Assembly (NCBI GenBank): GCA_001898505.1
Contig: MKTZ01000015.1
Coordinates: forward strand, 248,001-312,000
Length of the DNA stretch: 64,000 bases
Direction of reading: 5' to 3'
Source of the DNA: Sphingobacteriales bacterium 50-39
GTDB lineage: Bacteria; Bacteroidota; Bacteroidia; Chitinophagales; Chitinophagaceae
The notes under the pieces were generated by a model. That model searched no databases and was not told where the DNA came from. It saw nothing but the letters and a program-made list of their open reading frames with translations. Every line of letters starts with the position of its first letter. Position 1 is the stretch's first letter. A program made the position numbers and the translations under genes. This document shows positions 25,540 through 36,400 of this stretch, in pieces.

Positions 25540-28500
25540 TTATTTGGCAAAGCCGATGTTTACGCCGATGGTATACATTCTCGATTGCGGATAATATCCC
25601 TGGTCCCAGCCTGCCTGAAGGGGATTCCAGGAGCCGATCTCAGGGTCCATGCCGGAATATTTCGTAACGACAAAGGCATTGGTCACCGATGCAAATACGC
25701 GGAAAGATTGCAGGTGTGCCGTGGATAGTATTCTTTCGGGCAATTTGTACCCCAGCGTGATGTTCTTGCATCTCAAAAAGGAACCGTCTTCGATAAACAG
25801 GTTGGACGACCGGTTGTTACTGTTGGTATTGTCATTCCGCAGCCCTACGACACTTGTATTGGGGTTGACAACATAAACATTGTTTATGTCGGATGCAGAG
25901 CCGTTGGGATTTACCAACGCCAGTTTTGAATAATTCAACACCGACGTAAAATAGCTGGTATTGTTCTGCGAGTTGGTATGGGAAATCGCCACCTCATTGA
26001 ATACTTTATTGCCGACGCTACCGCTGAAGAAAATATTCAGGTCGAAATTTTTATAGTAGAAACTGTTATTGAACCCGAACTGGAATTTGGGGATGGGAGA
26101 GCCCAAAAATGTCTGGTCTCTCGTGTCGATGACGCCATCGCCATTCAAATCCTTGAATTTCCGGTCGCCATACCAAATCCCGCCGCCTGAAGGAGAGATC
26201 GGATAAACTTTGCCGCTTTGGTCCACCGGCAGCGCATGTTTTTGGAAATCGGCTGGGTTGGCAAATACTCCGTCAAATATATAGCCATAAAATTCGCCAA
26301 TGGGCTGACCCACCACTGTCTTTTCGGCGATGTCGTTGATCACATAGGACTTTTGGCTCAGGTTAGCACCATCGCCGGCGCCTAAGCTGAGTACTTTATT
26401 GATGTTCCGCGATACGGTGACATCTGTCTTCCACGTGAAGTCCCTGGTGCTCATATTGGTAGTGCTGACCCTGAAGTCAAATCCTTTATTGCTGACAGAA
26501 CCGACGTTGACATAAGGCGCCGCCATCGACCCTGGGGAATAGCCGGCAGTGGTACCGGAGTAGGCCGCGAGCGGGATCTTTAATAAAAGCCCGTCTGTTT
26601 TGCGATAGTACCCGTCGAATGAGAAACTTATCCGTCCATTGAGCAATGTTCCATCCAGACCTGCATTGTAGTAATTTGTCTTTTCCCAGGTGACTTTGGG
26701 GTTTGCCAGGTTGCTTTGGAACTGCGCGATACCCGACAAGCCATTGGCCACTGTTGTAAGTTGCGTTACCGAAGTGTTGCCCGGTATGCTCTGGTTGTTG
26801 GTAAGTCCATAACCAAGCCTCAATTTCAATTCGTTGATAGCCGTTATACTTTTCAGGAACGCCTCATTATTGATCTTCCAGGCAAATGCACCAGACCAGG
26901 TGGTCACCCAGCGGTTGTACGACGGAAAATTGGAAGAGCCATCATTCCTTATATTGCCGGTGAGCAGGTATTTATCGTTCCAGGAAAAATTGATGCGACC
27001 GAAATATGACTCCAGCGAAGAACCGAGACCGTTGTCGCCAGAATTCTTGGCGGTGGTAGCATCACCGGCATTAAGGGCCTGCACATTGTTGGATGGGAAA
27101 TTCGACCGTGTGCCTCCGGCACTTTCGTAATTGGATGACTGCGCCTCGTGACCTACCAATGCATTGAGGTTAAATTGAGTGAAATAATGATTATACGTCA
27201 GGTAATTGCGGATTACTGTATAAATGTTGTTGTTTATATTGGTGCCGCCGAAGTTAGTGCCATTAATGACCTTCCCGAAAGTATACGTTGGCGTAAAATT
27301 ATCCTGAGTACTAAAATCGAAGTTGCCGGATACTTCATTTCGCAGTGACAGATCCTTACAAAATTGTATCTCGGCATATGCGTTCCCAAATACCTGGTTC
27401 CTCTTTCTTTGGTTTTTGACGATTTGTGCTATCGCCACCGGGTTGATGACCCCTGGTACCCAACCGCTGGTGTTGGTAATACCACCCCAGGAACCATCGG
27501 GGTTTTGTACCGGAATATCGGGTGTAAGGCTCACTGCGGAGCCGATGATCCCGGAGGCTGTGGTATTCACATTTTCATAAACATGCGCCAGTTGAAGGCT
27601 GGTCCCTACTTTTAGCCAGTTGGTGGTCTTGTTATCCAGATTCAGCCGCACGGAATATCGTTGGAAGTCCGACCCTTGCGCCATTCCTTTTTGTTGAAAA
27701 TAAGAGCCCGACAACAGATATTGGGTTCGGGCATCGCCGCCGCTGACAGTGAATGTATGATTCATCTCCGGCGCCTTCTTGAATAATTCTTTCTGCCAGT
27801 CGGTGCCGGCGCCTAAATATTTCGGATTCGCAAATTCGGGTCTGGCATCGAAACCCCATACCTGCGCCCGGGCGTTAATAAAAGTGGCAAATTGCTGCAG
27901 GTTCATGATAGGGAGCCGCTTCGGCAGTTCCTGATATCCGGCATAGGCATCATAATTGATCTGTGGCGCCGCAGCCCTACCTCTTTTTGTAGTAATAACT
28001 ACTACACCGTTGGTTGCCTGCGAACCGTAAATAGCGGTGGCAGAAGCATCTTTCAATACATCGATCGATTCTATTTCAGAAGGATTGATCGTATTTAATG
28101 GATTCGAACCGTTGCCAGGATCATTGACGGGCGGTACAATAACCCCATCTATTACATATAATGGTGAATTGGTAGAGCCGCTCATCGAAGTCACGCCCCG
28201 TATTTGAATAGATACGCCGCCGCCGGGCTGTCCGGATACCTGCTGGACCACGACGCCCGCGACCTTACCCTGGAGGGCCTGGTCGAACGTTGCCGGCTGG
28301 GTCTTCATGAGCTCTGTACCGGTGATGGAAGAAATAGCACCGGTGACATCCGAGCGGCGCGCTTTTCCATACCCGATGACGACCACATCATTCAGCGTGC
28401 TATTATCCTGCACCTGCAACCGGACTTCTACAGTTTGCCGGGTTCCCACCCTGACCTCGGTGGGTGTATAACCTATATAGGTGATCAACAAAACTTCACC

Positions 28501-28737
28501 ATCCTTGATATTCAAACTGAATTGGCCGTCCTTGTCTGTTTGTGTGCCGCCGGTACGGCCCTTGATCGAAACACTGGCGCCCTGGAGGGGTTTGTTCCCC
28601 GGGCCCACCACTACTTTACCGGTGATTTTTCTGAGGCCGGGTGGATTTTGCGCATGCGCGCCGGCAGAAAAGAAAAGGAGACTGAGCGCGCACCAGAGCA
28701 GGCACCTCATCGCTCTTTGGAGATTTTGCTTTTTCAT
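25540..28737 (-). CDS. SusC-like TonB-dependent oligosaccharide importer (pair 1)
   Basis: 1065 residues from the ATG at 28737; a TTG two codons upstream is unlikely to be used. A signal peptide ends near HAQ (residue 30). A CarboxypepD_reg-like domain follows (ITGKVVVGPGNKPLQGASVSI to ITYIGYTPTEV), then the SusC motif NDVVVIGYGKARRSDVTGAI, the plug (LYVIDGVIVPP, IESIDVLKDASATAIYGSQ, GVVVITTKRG) and a long barrel ending in IGVNIGFAK. It forms the energised outer-membrane channel closed by the following SusD (26 nt downstream). It is first in an operon that runs through SusD, glycan-binding protein, GH5, GH97, GH5, GH42 and GH39/GH43. Transcription probably starts at the TATTTTTG box at 28825-28818 under the direct-repeat element at 28890-28931. 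Confidence 0.97.
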   Translation of the reverse strand: MKKQNLQRAMRCLLWCALSLLFFSAGAHAQNPPGLRKITGKVVVGPGNKPLQGASVSIKGRTGGTQTDKDGQFSLNIKDGEVLLITYIGYTPTEVRVGTRQTVEVRLQVQDNSTLNDVVVIGYGKARRSDVTGAISSITGTELMKTQPATFDQALQGKVAGVVVQQVSGQPGGGVSIQIRGVTSMSGSTNSPLYVIDGVIVPPVNDPGNGSNPLNTINPSEIESIDVLKDASATAIYGSQATNGVVVITTKRGRAAAPQINYDAYAGYQELPKRLPIMNLQQFATFINARAQVWGFDARPEFANPKYLGAGTDWQKELFKKAPEMNHTFTVSGGDARTQYLLSGSYFQQKGMAQGSDFQRYSVRLNLDNKTTNWLKVGTSLQLAHVYENVNTTASGIIGSAVSLTPDIPVQNPDGSWGGITNTSGWVPGVINPVAIAQIVKNQRKRNQVFGNAYAEIQFCKDLSLRNEVSGNFDFSTQDNFTPTYTFGKVINGTNFGGTNINNNIYTVIRNYLTYNHYFTQFNLNALVGHEAQSSNYESAGGTRSNFPSNNVQALNAGDATTAKNSGDNGLGSSLESYFGRINFSWNDKYLLTGNIRNDGSSNFPSYNRWVTTWSGAFAWKINNEAFLKSITAINELKLRLGYGLTNNQSIPGNTSVTQLTTVANGLSGIAQFQSNLANPKVTWEKTNYYNAGLDGTLLNGRISFSFDGYYRKTDGLLLKIPLAAYSGTTAGYSPGSMAAPYVNVGSVSNKGFDFRVSTTNMSTRDFTWKTDVTVSRNINKVLSLGAGDGANLSQKSYVINDIAEKTVVGQPIGEFYGYIFDGVFANPADFQKHALPVDQSGKVYPISPSGGGIWYGDRKFKDLNGDGVIDTRDQTFLGSPIPKFQFGFNNSFYYKNFDLNIFFSGSVGNKVFNEVAISHTNSQNNTSYFTSVLNYSKLALVNPNGSASDINNVYVVNPNTSVVGLRNDNTNSNNRSSNLFIEDGSFLRCKNITLGYKLPERILSTAHLQSFRVFASVTNAFVVTKYSGMDPEIGSWNPLQAGWDQGYYPQSRMYTIGVNIGFAK

Positions 28738-28817
28738 ATGCAATCGTCTTGGTTTTAACTTTAGATGGCAGCTTAAGACAAAACCAGTTCGGAAATGCTA
28801 TTGGCTGCCTACATCGA

Positions 28818-28931
28818 CAAAAATAATTTTATATGTCATTAGGCAGGGTAGAGCAGCTTGCAAATGAAGGTGTTGAATTGTTCGCCTTAGGGGTATAATT
28901 CCGTTATTTTTGGGGTAAGAACGGTTTATCT
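28818..28931 (-). promoter_or_regulatory. SusC operon promoter with 22-bp-period activator element
   Basis: Reading toward susC, the -7 box TATTTTTG is at 28825-28818, 81 nt upstream of the ATG, with no -33 box, as expected for an activator-dependent promoter. The block 28890-28931 is repeated upstream of the GH5-ricin gene (33360-33401), 36 of 42 bases identical, 64 nt from its -7 box (63 nt in the other copy). As written on the plus strand it contains GGGGTA at 28890 and again at 28912, exactly 22 bp apart, each followed by a CCGTTAT/CGGTTTAT-like half. A further conserved GTTGAATTGTT lies at 28872-28882. AraC-type helix-turn-helix dimers bind such repeats, so this is a probable HTCS site; HTCS2 is the nearest candidate. 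The element overlaps the last six bases of GH2. Confidence 0.65.
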
Positions 28932-31352
28932 TGGAGCTGACATCCCCGCTGTCAGTGTCAGAATGCCGGCTTTTAATCCGTTGGAGCTTGCGGTGACCAT
29001 TATTTTCCCCGGCTGATGGGTGCTTCTGATCACCACCAGGGCCCTGCCGTGCCAGGCCTTCCTGGAATTTCCGACATACCGGTCCGTGTCCTGTAGATCG
29101 GCATTGGCGACCCCGGCAATGGTCGCTGGACCATCGACCTTGAACATAAGCCGGTTATCGGCATTGGGGTTGATATTGCCGCCGCTGTCGGTTAATTCGA
29201 CCTCGATAAATGAAAGATCCTGTCCATCGGCCATCAACATTGTTCGGTCAGCCTTCAATTGAATGGTGGATGGTTCCCCTGCCGTTTGCAGGATTACGGA
29301 GTCGACCCCGCGATCCCCGTCAATGCCAACCGCTTTTAATATTCCCGGGGAATAGGACAGGGTAAAGCCCGCCTCATATTCCTCTGCCGGTGTACAGCTC
29401 TTTTCACCGACGAGTTTGTCATTCAGGTACAGCCGTACTTTTGGATGCTTCGAGTAAACCTCCACCTGGATATCCTTTCCTTCCCTGCCCGGCCATGACC
29501 AGCTTTCCCAGGTGGGCCAGACGGACCAAAGGGTTTCTTTTATCTTCCCCGTGTCGGGATTTGGCTCCCTGACGGCCATATAAAGGCTTTCGGTGCTGTT
29601 ATTCAATATATTCCTATAGTGTGCTATTGGCTTTCTCCATCCGGTGAGGTCGATGTCCCCGCAATAAGCCCCGTGCCAGGGAAAATGATCTCCTTCCCAA
29701 TGCTCTCCAGGGGGCTCTCCCGGATAAATATTCCGCCCGATGGACGACTCTCCCAAATAGTCTATCGCGGTCCAGACAAAATCGCCGATAATATAGCTGT
29801 GGTGCCGAACAAGGTCCCAATTGGCAAAAGCATCTCGGGGATAGGACTCCGTCTGGACGATAATCCTGGAAGGAACCCGCTCATGGTCCGAAGGCGCCTT
29901 GTTCAATAGATAATTATATCCGCCAAGGTCCTGCACGGCAAACAGCGGATCATAAATCTCCCAATCCTTGTCCCATGAAGCCATAGCCGAGGTCACCGGT
30001 CGCGTAGCATCATATTGATGAACAAGCGCAACAAGCTCACGGGCAGTCTTCACCGCATCGGGGCTTTTCCTTTCTATGATCTCATTCCCTATGCTCCAGA
30101 TAACGATGGAAGGATGATTCCTGTCCCGCAATACCATCGACGTCAGGTCCCGTCTCCACCAATCGTCAAAATACCGCGCATAGTCATAGGTGTTCTTCTG
30201 CGTTCTCCATCCATCGAATGCCTCATCGATCACCAGCAGACCGTACCGGTCGCACGCATCCAAAAAGGCCGTCGAGGGAGGATTGTGGGACGTTCGGACA
30301 GCATTGAATCCAGCCGCCTTCAGCAATTGCACCCTCTTTTCTTCCGCCCTGTCAAAGGCCGCGGCGCCCAGACAGCCATTATCATGATGTACACAACCTC
30401 CATTCAGCTTTATCGTTCTTCCATTCAGCTGAAACCCCTTGTCCGTCGAAAATTTAATGGTTCGGATCCCAAAACTGTTTATTTGAAGGTCCCGCTGCTT
30501 CCCTTCCTGGATCAGGGCCAATTCCGCGCGATACAAATTGGGGCTGTCCACTGACCAAAGCAACGGCCGGGGTATGGCTATCGTTCGGGTCACCTGCTTC
30601 TCACCTTTCCCATCCACCCGCAGGCTCATCTTATCGCGTGCAACCACCTCATTGCTCTTACCCAGAATGGTCGTTGACAAAACAACGTCCTGGGCGGCAT
30701 CCTTATAGCTCTTTACCAGGGCATCGATCTTAACCAAAGCATTGTCAGGGCTCACATCAGATGTAGTAATGGCCACGCTCCATGGATCGATGTGGATCGG
30801 GTCTTTCACCATCAGGCGAACAGGACGATATATCCCGGAACCGTTGTACCACCTGCAATTTATCTGCGCTGAATTGTCGACGCGTACCGCAATCACATTT
30901 TCCTCACCAGGGTCCAAAATGGATGTTATATCATAATAGAAGCTGGTATATCCATATGGATGTATGCCCAAAGACTTTCCATTTACGAATACCTCCGCAT
31001 TCATGTAAACCCCTTCGAAACAGATGGATATTTCTTTCCCCTTCCACGAGGACGGCGCGACAAATTTTTTCCGGTACCAACCTATCCCCGTGGGAAAATA
31101 ACCCCCGGCAGCATTCGAGGGATTCTGCTTGTCTGGTGCGCCTTCGATGCTCCAGTCATGCGGAAGGTCGACATTTCTCCAGCCCGCATCATCAAAATCT
31201 TTTTGCCCGGCCATACCCTGATCGCCCAACGAAAATTTCCAGTTATCGCCAAAAAGAACCCCGGAAGAATGATGAACCGACTGGGCAATTGTATAAAAAC
31301 AACTTACAAGAGACAATACCAACAAGAAAATCTTTCTTCCGGGGAAGCTCAT
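28926..31352 (-). CDS. GH2 beta-galactosidase, exported
   Basis: 808 residues from the ATG at 31352, with a signal peptide ending near IAQ (residue 24). Architecture is that of GH2: sugar-binding jelly roll (residues 32-185, with RWYNGSGIYRPVRL), Ig-like domain (about 186-300), TIM barrel with acid/base Glu424 in WSIGNEI and nucleophile Glu502 in IIVQTESYP, then two C-terminal Ig-like domains (DUF4982-type and invasin-like, about 600-800). The reaction is removal of terminal beta-D-galactose with retention. In xyloglucan loci GH2 enzymes remove the beta-1,2-galactose on xylose. It follows the GH5-ricin gene by 37 nt and probably shares its promoter. Its 3' end overlaps the susC control element. 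Other GH2 specificities are possible. Confidence 0.94.
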   Translation of the reverse strand: MSFPGRKIFLLVLSLVSCFYTIAQSVHHSSGVLFGDNWKFSLGDQGMAGQKDFDDAGWRNVDLPHDWSIEGAPDKQNPSNAAGGYFPTGIGWYRKKFVAPSSWKGKEISICFEGVYMNAEVFVNGKSLGIHPYGYTSFYYDITSILDPGEENVIAVRVDNSAQINCRWYNGSGIYRPVRLMVKDPIHIDPWSVAITTSDVSPDNALVKIDALVKSYKDAAQDVVLSTTILGKSNEVVARDKMSLRVDGKGEKQVTRTIAIPRPLLWSVDSPNLYRAELALIQEGKQRDLQINSFGIRTIKFSTDKGFQLNGRTIKLNGGCVHHDNGCLGAAAFDRAEEKRVQLLKAAGFNAVRTSHNPPSTAFLDACDRYGLLVIDEAFDGWRTQKNTYDYARYFDDWWRRDLTSMVLRDRNHPSIVIWSIGNEIIERKSPDAVKTARELVALVHQYDATRPVTSAMASWDKDWEIYDPLFAVQDLGGYNYLLNKAPSDHERVPSRIIVQTESYPRDAFANWDLVRHHSYIIGDFVWTAIDYLGESSIGRNIYPGEPPGEHWEGDHFPWHGAYCGDIDLTGWRKPIAHYRNILNNSTESLYMAVREPNPDTGKIKETLWSVWPTWESWSWPGREGKDIQVEVYSKHPKVRLYLNDKLVGEKSCTPAEEYEAGFTLSYSPGILKAVGIDGDRGVDSVILQTAGEPSTIQLKADRTMLMADGQDLSFIEVELTDSGGNINPNADNRLMFKVDGPATIAGVANADLQDTDRYVGNSRKAWHGRALVVIRSTHQPGKIMVTASSNGLKAGILTLTAGMSAPR

Positions 31353-31389
31353 ATGTGGATGCGATAGTTTATCGTGTTACGTTGCTAAG

Positions 31390-33231
31390 CTACTTCATTT
31401 TAACGACTTTGAACGTCTTTGAACCGTTGGCTGTGCGGACTTCGACGATATACATGCCAGGTGATAGGGAAGCCCCGGCCGTTATCCGGCTGGCCGACAG
31501 CGGCTGCCCGATGACCTCTGCTACATGACCCGCCAGGTCGGATATTCGGATGGACTCCACTTTGGCCGGGTCGTCAACATTAATGGTAAATGTGGATGAG
31601 AAAGGATTGGGAGAGATACCGATCGTCCCGGACAAGAGGTCACCGATCGTAGCGCCCTGGGCAGTCGCTGTCTGGCTCCTGGCCGTTGCGGTCGTCAGAC
31701 CAGTGGTATTTAATGTCCATTGCTGGGCGTCGCTGTTGCTGTAGCTCCACTGTCCCAGGTCCGAACCGTTGGTATAACGGTAAACCCCATCCAGGTACTG
31801 CCCTGTGGCCTTATTCCTTAATCTTATATAGCTTCCGGCGGGCTCGATGGACCATAGCTGGTTATCGCTGCCGCTGCTGCTCCACTGGCCGGCGGCATCG
31901 CCGTTCGTACGGTCGCCCAGGCCGTCGAGATACAATCCGGTGGCCTTGTTCTTTAATCTGATATAGCTGCCCACCGTCTCCATCTGCCATTTCTGGGCAT
32001 CGCTGCCAGAATAGCTCCACTGACCGGCAGTAGCGCCATTATTGGATCGGTACATCCCATCGATCAGCAGACCGCTGGCATGGTTGACCAGGGAAACATA
32101 ATCGGCATTCGCACCCTGGTTGATCGCATTGATCAGATCCCGGTCCAGCACAGCTCCCGTGCTACGATCGAACATTTGCCCGGGGATATCCCATACAATG
32201 GGGATCAGTCCTTTGTTCTTTGCCGAACCTACCAGGTATCTGTAAAAATACAGGCGGGAGGCAAGATGCAGCTGCTGGTCCGAGGGCGCAGTGAGGTTAG
32301 TGTGCTTGATCGACGCATATTCTCCGATGATGACGGGGATGCCCTTGTCGATGAACTTGGTCTTCATCAGCGTAAAATTGGAATCCAGGTAAGATTCCTC
32401 CCCGTAGGTAGCATTGCGGCCGGCGTCCGTGGTGGAATGATAGCCTTTACCCCAATAGTAAAACATATTCCCCCAGCTGGCGTCCTGTGTGAGGATACAG
32501 AATTGAGGGGGATCATAGTAGTGTATCTCCACCATCATCCTGCCTGCAATTTGATCCGTCGGCAGGGTGTTCATCAGCGTATTAGTCAACCCTATATTCG
32601 TATTCGGACCCTGTACGATCAGGGTGCGTGAACTGTTATTCCCGCCCGTCGCCCTGACCGCATTCACAAAAGTCTGGTGATAAGATAATAAAACCGACAT
32701 GCCCGTGGCATCGCTGGCATTGGGCTCATTGGCGCTTGCAAAGAGGAGGTGTTCGTTGTAGCCTTTAAAATAATTCGCGATCTGCGTCCAATAGTTATTT
32801 TGTTTGGCATTCACGGATGACTGTGCGCTCGTGGTAACATTGTTCTCGAGCCAGCCCCCATCCCAATGGATATTCACGATCACGTACAGGTTATCATTTA
32901 TACAATAATCCACCACCTGTTTCACACGGGCGAGCCATGTAGGGTCGATAACGCCATTGCTGGTATGGCAATCCCAGGCGCAAGGGAGCCGGATGGTGTT
33001 GAAGCCGGCAGCCTTTACGGAATCGATCAACCGCTGGGTGGTAACAGCGGCTCCCCAGGCCGTCTCGCCGCACTGGGCTTCCAGCGTATTGCCTAGATTC
33101 CATGCGAGCTTCATGTTGCTGGCGATGGTTTGAGCCGTAGGCAGCTGTGCGATGGCGTTGGTGGAAAGAAAAAAGCCCAGCACGCAGGCAAAAAGACGTA
33201 CCAGGACCTTGCGGATAAGTTTGTTTTTCAT
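31390..33231 (-). CDS. GH5 (subfamily 4-like) endoglucanase with ricin-type lectin domain and T9SS sorting tail
   Basis: 613 residues from the ATG at 33231, which opens a signal peptide (MKNKLIRKVL to NAIAQ). The open frame extends upstream, but that part has no signal and covers the promoter. The GH5 barrel (residues 32-372) has HWDGGW, acid/base Glu169 (SANEPNA), HYY near 237 and nucleophile Glu304 (IGEYASIK). Residues 376-510 form a ricin/CBM13 beta-trefoil of three repeats, each ending in a QW motif (SDAQKWQM, SDNQLWSI, SDAQQWTL). The last 75 residues are a type A C-terminal sorting domain (GISPNPFSSTFTI to MYIVEVRTANGSKTFKVVK), so the protein leaves through the type IX system and is attached to or released from the surface. 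It heads the unit with GH2. Confidence 0.95.
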   Translation of the reverse strand: MKNKLIRKVLVRLFACVLGFFLSTNAIAQLPTAQTIASNMKLAWNLGNTLEAQCGETAWGAAVTTQRLIDSVKAAGFNTIRLPCAWDCHTSNGVIDPTWLARVKQVVDYCINDNLYVIVNIHWDGGWLENNVTTSAQSSVNAKQNNYWTQIANYFKGYNEHLLFASANEPNASDATGMSVLLSYHQTFVNAVRATGGNNSSRTLIVQGPNTNIGLTNTLMNTLPTDQIAGRMMVEIHYYDPPQFCILTQDASWGNMFYYWGKGYHSTTDAGRNATYGEESYLDSNFTLMKTKFIDKGIPVIIGEYASIKHTNLTAPSDQQLHLASRLYFYRYLVGSAKNKGLIPIVWDIPGQMFDRSTGAVLDRDLINAINQGANADYVSLVNHASGLLIDGMYRSNNGATAGQWSYSGSDAQKWQMETVGSYIRLKNKATGLYLDGLGDRTNGDAAGQWSSSGSDNQLWSIEPAGSYIRLRNKATGQYLDGVYRYTNGSDLGQWSYSNSDAQQWTLNTTGLTTATARSQTATAQGATIGDLLSGTIGISPNPFSSTFTINVDDPAKVESIRISDLAGHVAEVIGQPLSASRITAGASLSPGMYIVEVRTANGSKTFKVVKMK

Positions 33232-33288
33232 ATGCAATCGTTTTTTTGTTAATGTCAGGAAAACAGGCATCCGCCCGTTCTGACGATC

Positions 33289-33401
33289 CAAAAATAGCCG
33301 ACGATATGAAACTCCGGGGTAGCACAACCCGCATATAAAGGGGTTGAAATGTTGATCACGGGGATAAATTCCGTTATTTCTGGGGCAACAACGGTTTATC
33401 T
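33289..33401 (-). promoter_or_regulatory. GH5-GH2 promoter with 22-bp-period activator element (second copy)
   Basis: The -7 box TATTTTTG (33296-33289) is identical to that of the susC operon and lies 57 nt before the GH5 ATG. The element 33360-33401 matches 28890-28931 at 36 of 42 positions. As written on the plus strand, GGGG recurs at 33360 and 33382 (22 bp), and AACGGTTTATCT at its right end is unchanged between copies. GTTGAAATGTT at 33343-33353 is also conserved. The gap to the -7 box is 63 nt against 64 nt in the other copy. Even the start region is shared: the 18 bases at 33227-33244 and 28733-28750 are identical. HTCS2 ends 27 bp away, making it the likely activator. Confidence 0.65.
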
Positions 33402-33427
33402 GGCGCATCACCGGTTTAACGAGGCCG

Positions 33428-36400
33428 TCAGACTTTTTTCCGCATCTCCGCCTGGTAGACGCTGGGCAGCTTGCCATAGACCTCTTTGAAATATCGGGCG
33501 AAATATTTAGGATTATTGAAGCCTACCATATAGGCGACTTCCGCCACATTGTGCTTTGTCTTTTCCAGCAACTGGGCCGCGCGCTTCATCCGGAAGTTGC
33601 GTATAAAGCTTATCGGGGTAGTCCCCGTGGCGGAAAGCACTCTTTTATATAAGGTGGTTCGGCTCAGACCCAGCTCGCGCGACCATTCATCCACCGAAAA
33701 ATCAGGATTGGCAATATTTTTCTCCAGGATCTCCGCAGCCTGGCGAATAAAATCTTCCGCTGTCTCCTCCGGACCCGCTACTACGTCCACCGGCTCTATA
33801 TGAACCCTCTTTTTAGCCGTATCCTCGACAGTACCTCTATACTCCAGCAGGTTCCGGATCCGTGAGACAAGTATTTCCACATTGAAAGGTTTGGAAATAT
33901 AATCGTTGACACCCATTCCCAGCGCGCGCAGCTGGTCCTGTTCGCTTGAAAGGGCCGTCAGCAGGATCACGGGGATGTGACGTACCCGCTCATCGCTCTT
34001 TATTTTCCTGGAAAGCTCCAACCCATCCATCAATGGCATGTTGACATCGCTGACCACCAGGTCCGGCTGTGCGGCAAGTGTCTTTTGCCAGCCCTCCTTG
34101 CCATTCGCCGCTTCCAGTATGGTGAATAAGGAAGAAAGATTGTCCTTCAGGTAAAACCGGAAGTCGTCGTCGTCTTCCACCAGCAGGACCTTGAAACGCC
34201 TCACTCCACCGGCGGAAGAGGGCATTGGATTGTCCACAGGCTCGGCTGTTTTGGCTGCACTCTCCCCATCCTCTCCGCCACTCAATGGCGAGTGCTCCAA
34301 AGATGATTCGGCAAGTAGGGTCACGGGCAACAGCACGGTAAAGCAGCTTCCCTTGTCGGGAATACTCTCCACCTGGATGGTGCCGCCATGCATTTCTACA
34401 AATTCCCGGGTGATGGCAAGCCCGATGCCTGTACCCTGGTTTCGTATATGACCGGGAGCATCACCCTGGAAAAAGGATTCAAAGATCTTCCCTTTGAGCG
34501 CAGGCGGGATCCCGATACCCGTATCTCTTACGTTGAGCTCCAGGAGCATACTTTGTGCATCCCGCTCGGCAGCGGCAAGCTGCACTACCACAGAGCCTCC
34601 CGTCGAGGTGAATTTGAAGGCATTGGACAAAAGGTTGAAGAGTATACGCTCCACTTTATCCTTGTCGAAAAGCGCCGGCAGTTGCTCCAGCTGTGTCTCA
34701 TAGCGAAAAACAATGCCCCTTTCCTCCGCAAGATCATTAAATGATTCCACGGTCGTCTTTATAAAGGCGGCAATATCGCCCCCGCGCATATTCAGCTTCA
34801 GCTCATTTACCTCCATCTTTCTCAGGTCCAGCAGTTGGTTCACCAGGTGCAGCAATCTTTTTGCATTCCGCTCGATGGTCATTGCCAGCTGCCTCCTCCC
34901 CGCATCTTCCATACTCCTGATCAGCTTGTCCACCGGCGATAGGATCAGTGTAAGGGGCGTACGAAATTCATGGCTGAGGTTGGTAAAAAATTTGATTTTC
35001 ATCCTGTCCAGCTCATGTACCCGCAATGCTTCGCGCCGCTCTTCCGCCAGCGCAAACTTCGCTCTGGCCCGCCGGATGATACGGACTCGTCCAATATAGA
35101 GCAGTGCCACGATGATCAGGACATAGACAAAATAGGCAAAGCCTGTCTTCCAGAAAGGAGGCTTTACGATCACCCTCACGGTGATGCCTTTATCGTTCCA
35201 TACCCCGTCGCTGTTGGAAGCCTTCACCTGGAAGACATACTCGCCCGGATCGATATTCGTATAGGTCACTCTCCTGTTCCTGCCGTCGGTCTGCATCCAG
35301 TCCTTATCGAATCCCTTCAGCCGATACCTGTATTGGTTCTTGCGCACATTAATATAGCTCAGTGCGGCAAACTGCAGTGTAAAATTATTTTCGTCGTAAG
35401 AAAGAACAAGCTCACTGTCCTTCAGGAGCGAAGGGGGCAATGGAACATCCTTATTATATAACTGCAACCCGGTTAATACCACAGGCGGAACCTGTTCATC
35501 CCGGCCGATCGATCCCGGTTTGAAAAGATTGAATCCATTGGCGCCTCCGAAAAGAAGTTCGCCCTCCCTTGTACGAAGCGCCGCACCCTGGTTGAAGTCC
35601 CTACCCTGTAGCCCGTCATATTCGTCAAAATTCAGGCATTTGATCCTGAAATGCCCGCCATCTTTGGTAACGGTGAGCCTGGAAAGACCCCCGGATGTGC
35701 TCACCCATAAAAAATGATCCCTGTCCTCCAGTACCTTCACGACTATATTGGAAGGTAGTCCGTCTTTCATGTGAAACACCTGGAACGTATCCCTGCCCGG
35801 CGCCATGACGCTCAGCCCATTTCTTGTCGCCGCCCACATGTTCCCTTCATGATCACACAACATACCGAACACGATGTTATCGCTCAGTTTGCTGCTCTCA
35901 TTGGTAAAATACATGTATTTGCCGGTGCTCCGGTTCAATACATCGATGCCGTATACAGTACCGATCCACAGATTGGATAGGGAATCCTCCTCCAGAGAGG
36001 CGATATAGTTGGAATGGATGGAATACGGCATGGAAAAATTGTTATGATAGAATTTCCCCGTTGCTCTGTCCATCCGGTCCAGCCCACCCGTCATAGTGCC
36101 GACCCAAAGTACGCCGTCCACGTCTTCCCGGAGTGAATAGATATTGTTATCAGACAGACTGGAAAGATCGGCATCCCGGTGCCGGTAATGAATAAATCTT
36201 CTACCGTCATAACAATCGAGACCTCCCTGGTAGGTGCCGATCCAGAGCTTCCCGTCATGTCCCGCCGCAAGCGATATCACTACGTCGCTGGACAGGCTGT
36301 TCGGGTCTCTCGCCTCATGCCGGTACTGAGTAAATGTTCTCCGTGTCCTGTCGAAATAGATAAGGCCACCGCCATCGGTGCCGATCCAGATATTGCCTTT

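Noticed and set aside
33232-33477. N-terminal extension of the GH5-ricin protein by 82 codons
   Set aside because: It would run across the promoter and the 3' end of HTCS2, contains no domain, and would bury the signal peptide that starts at 33231.
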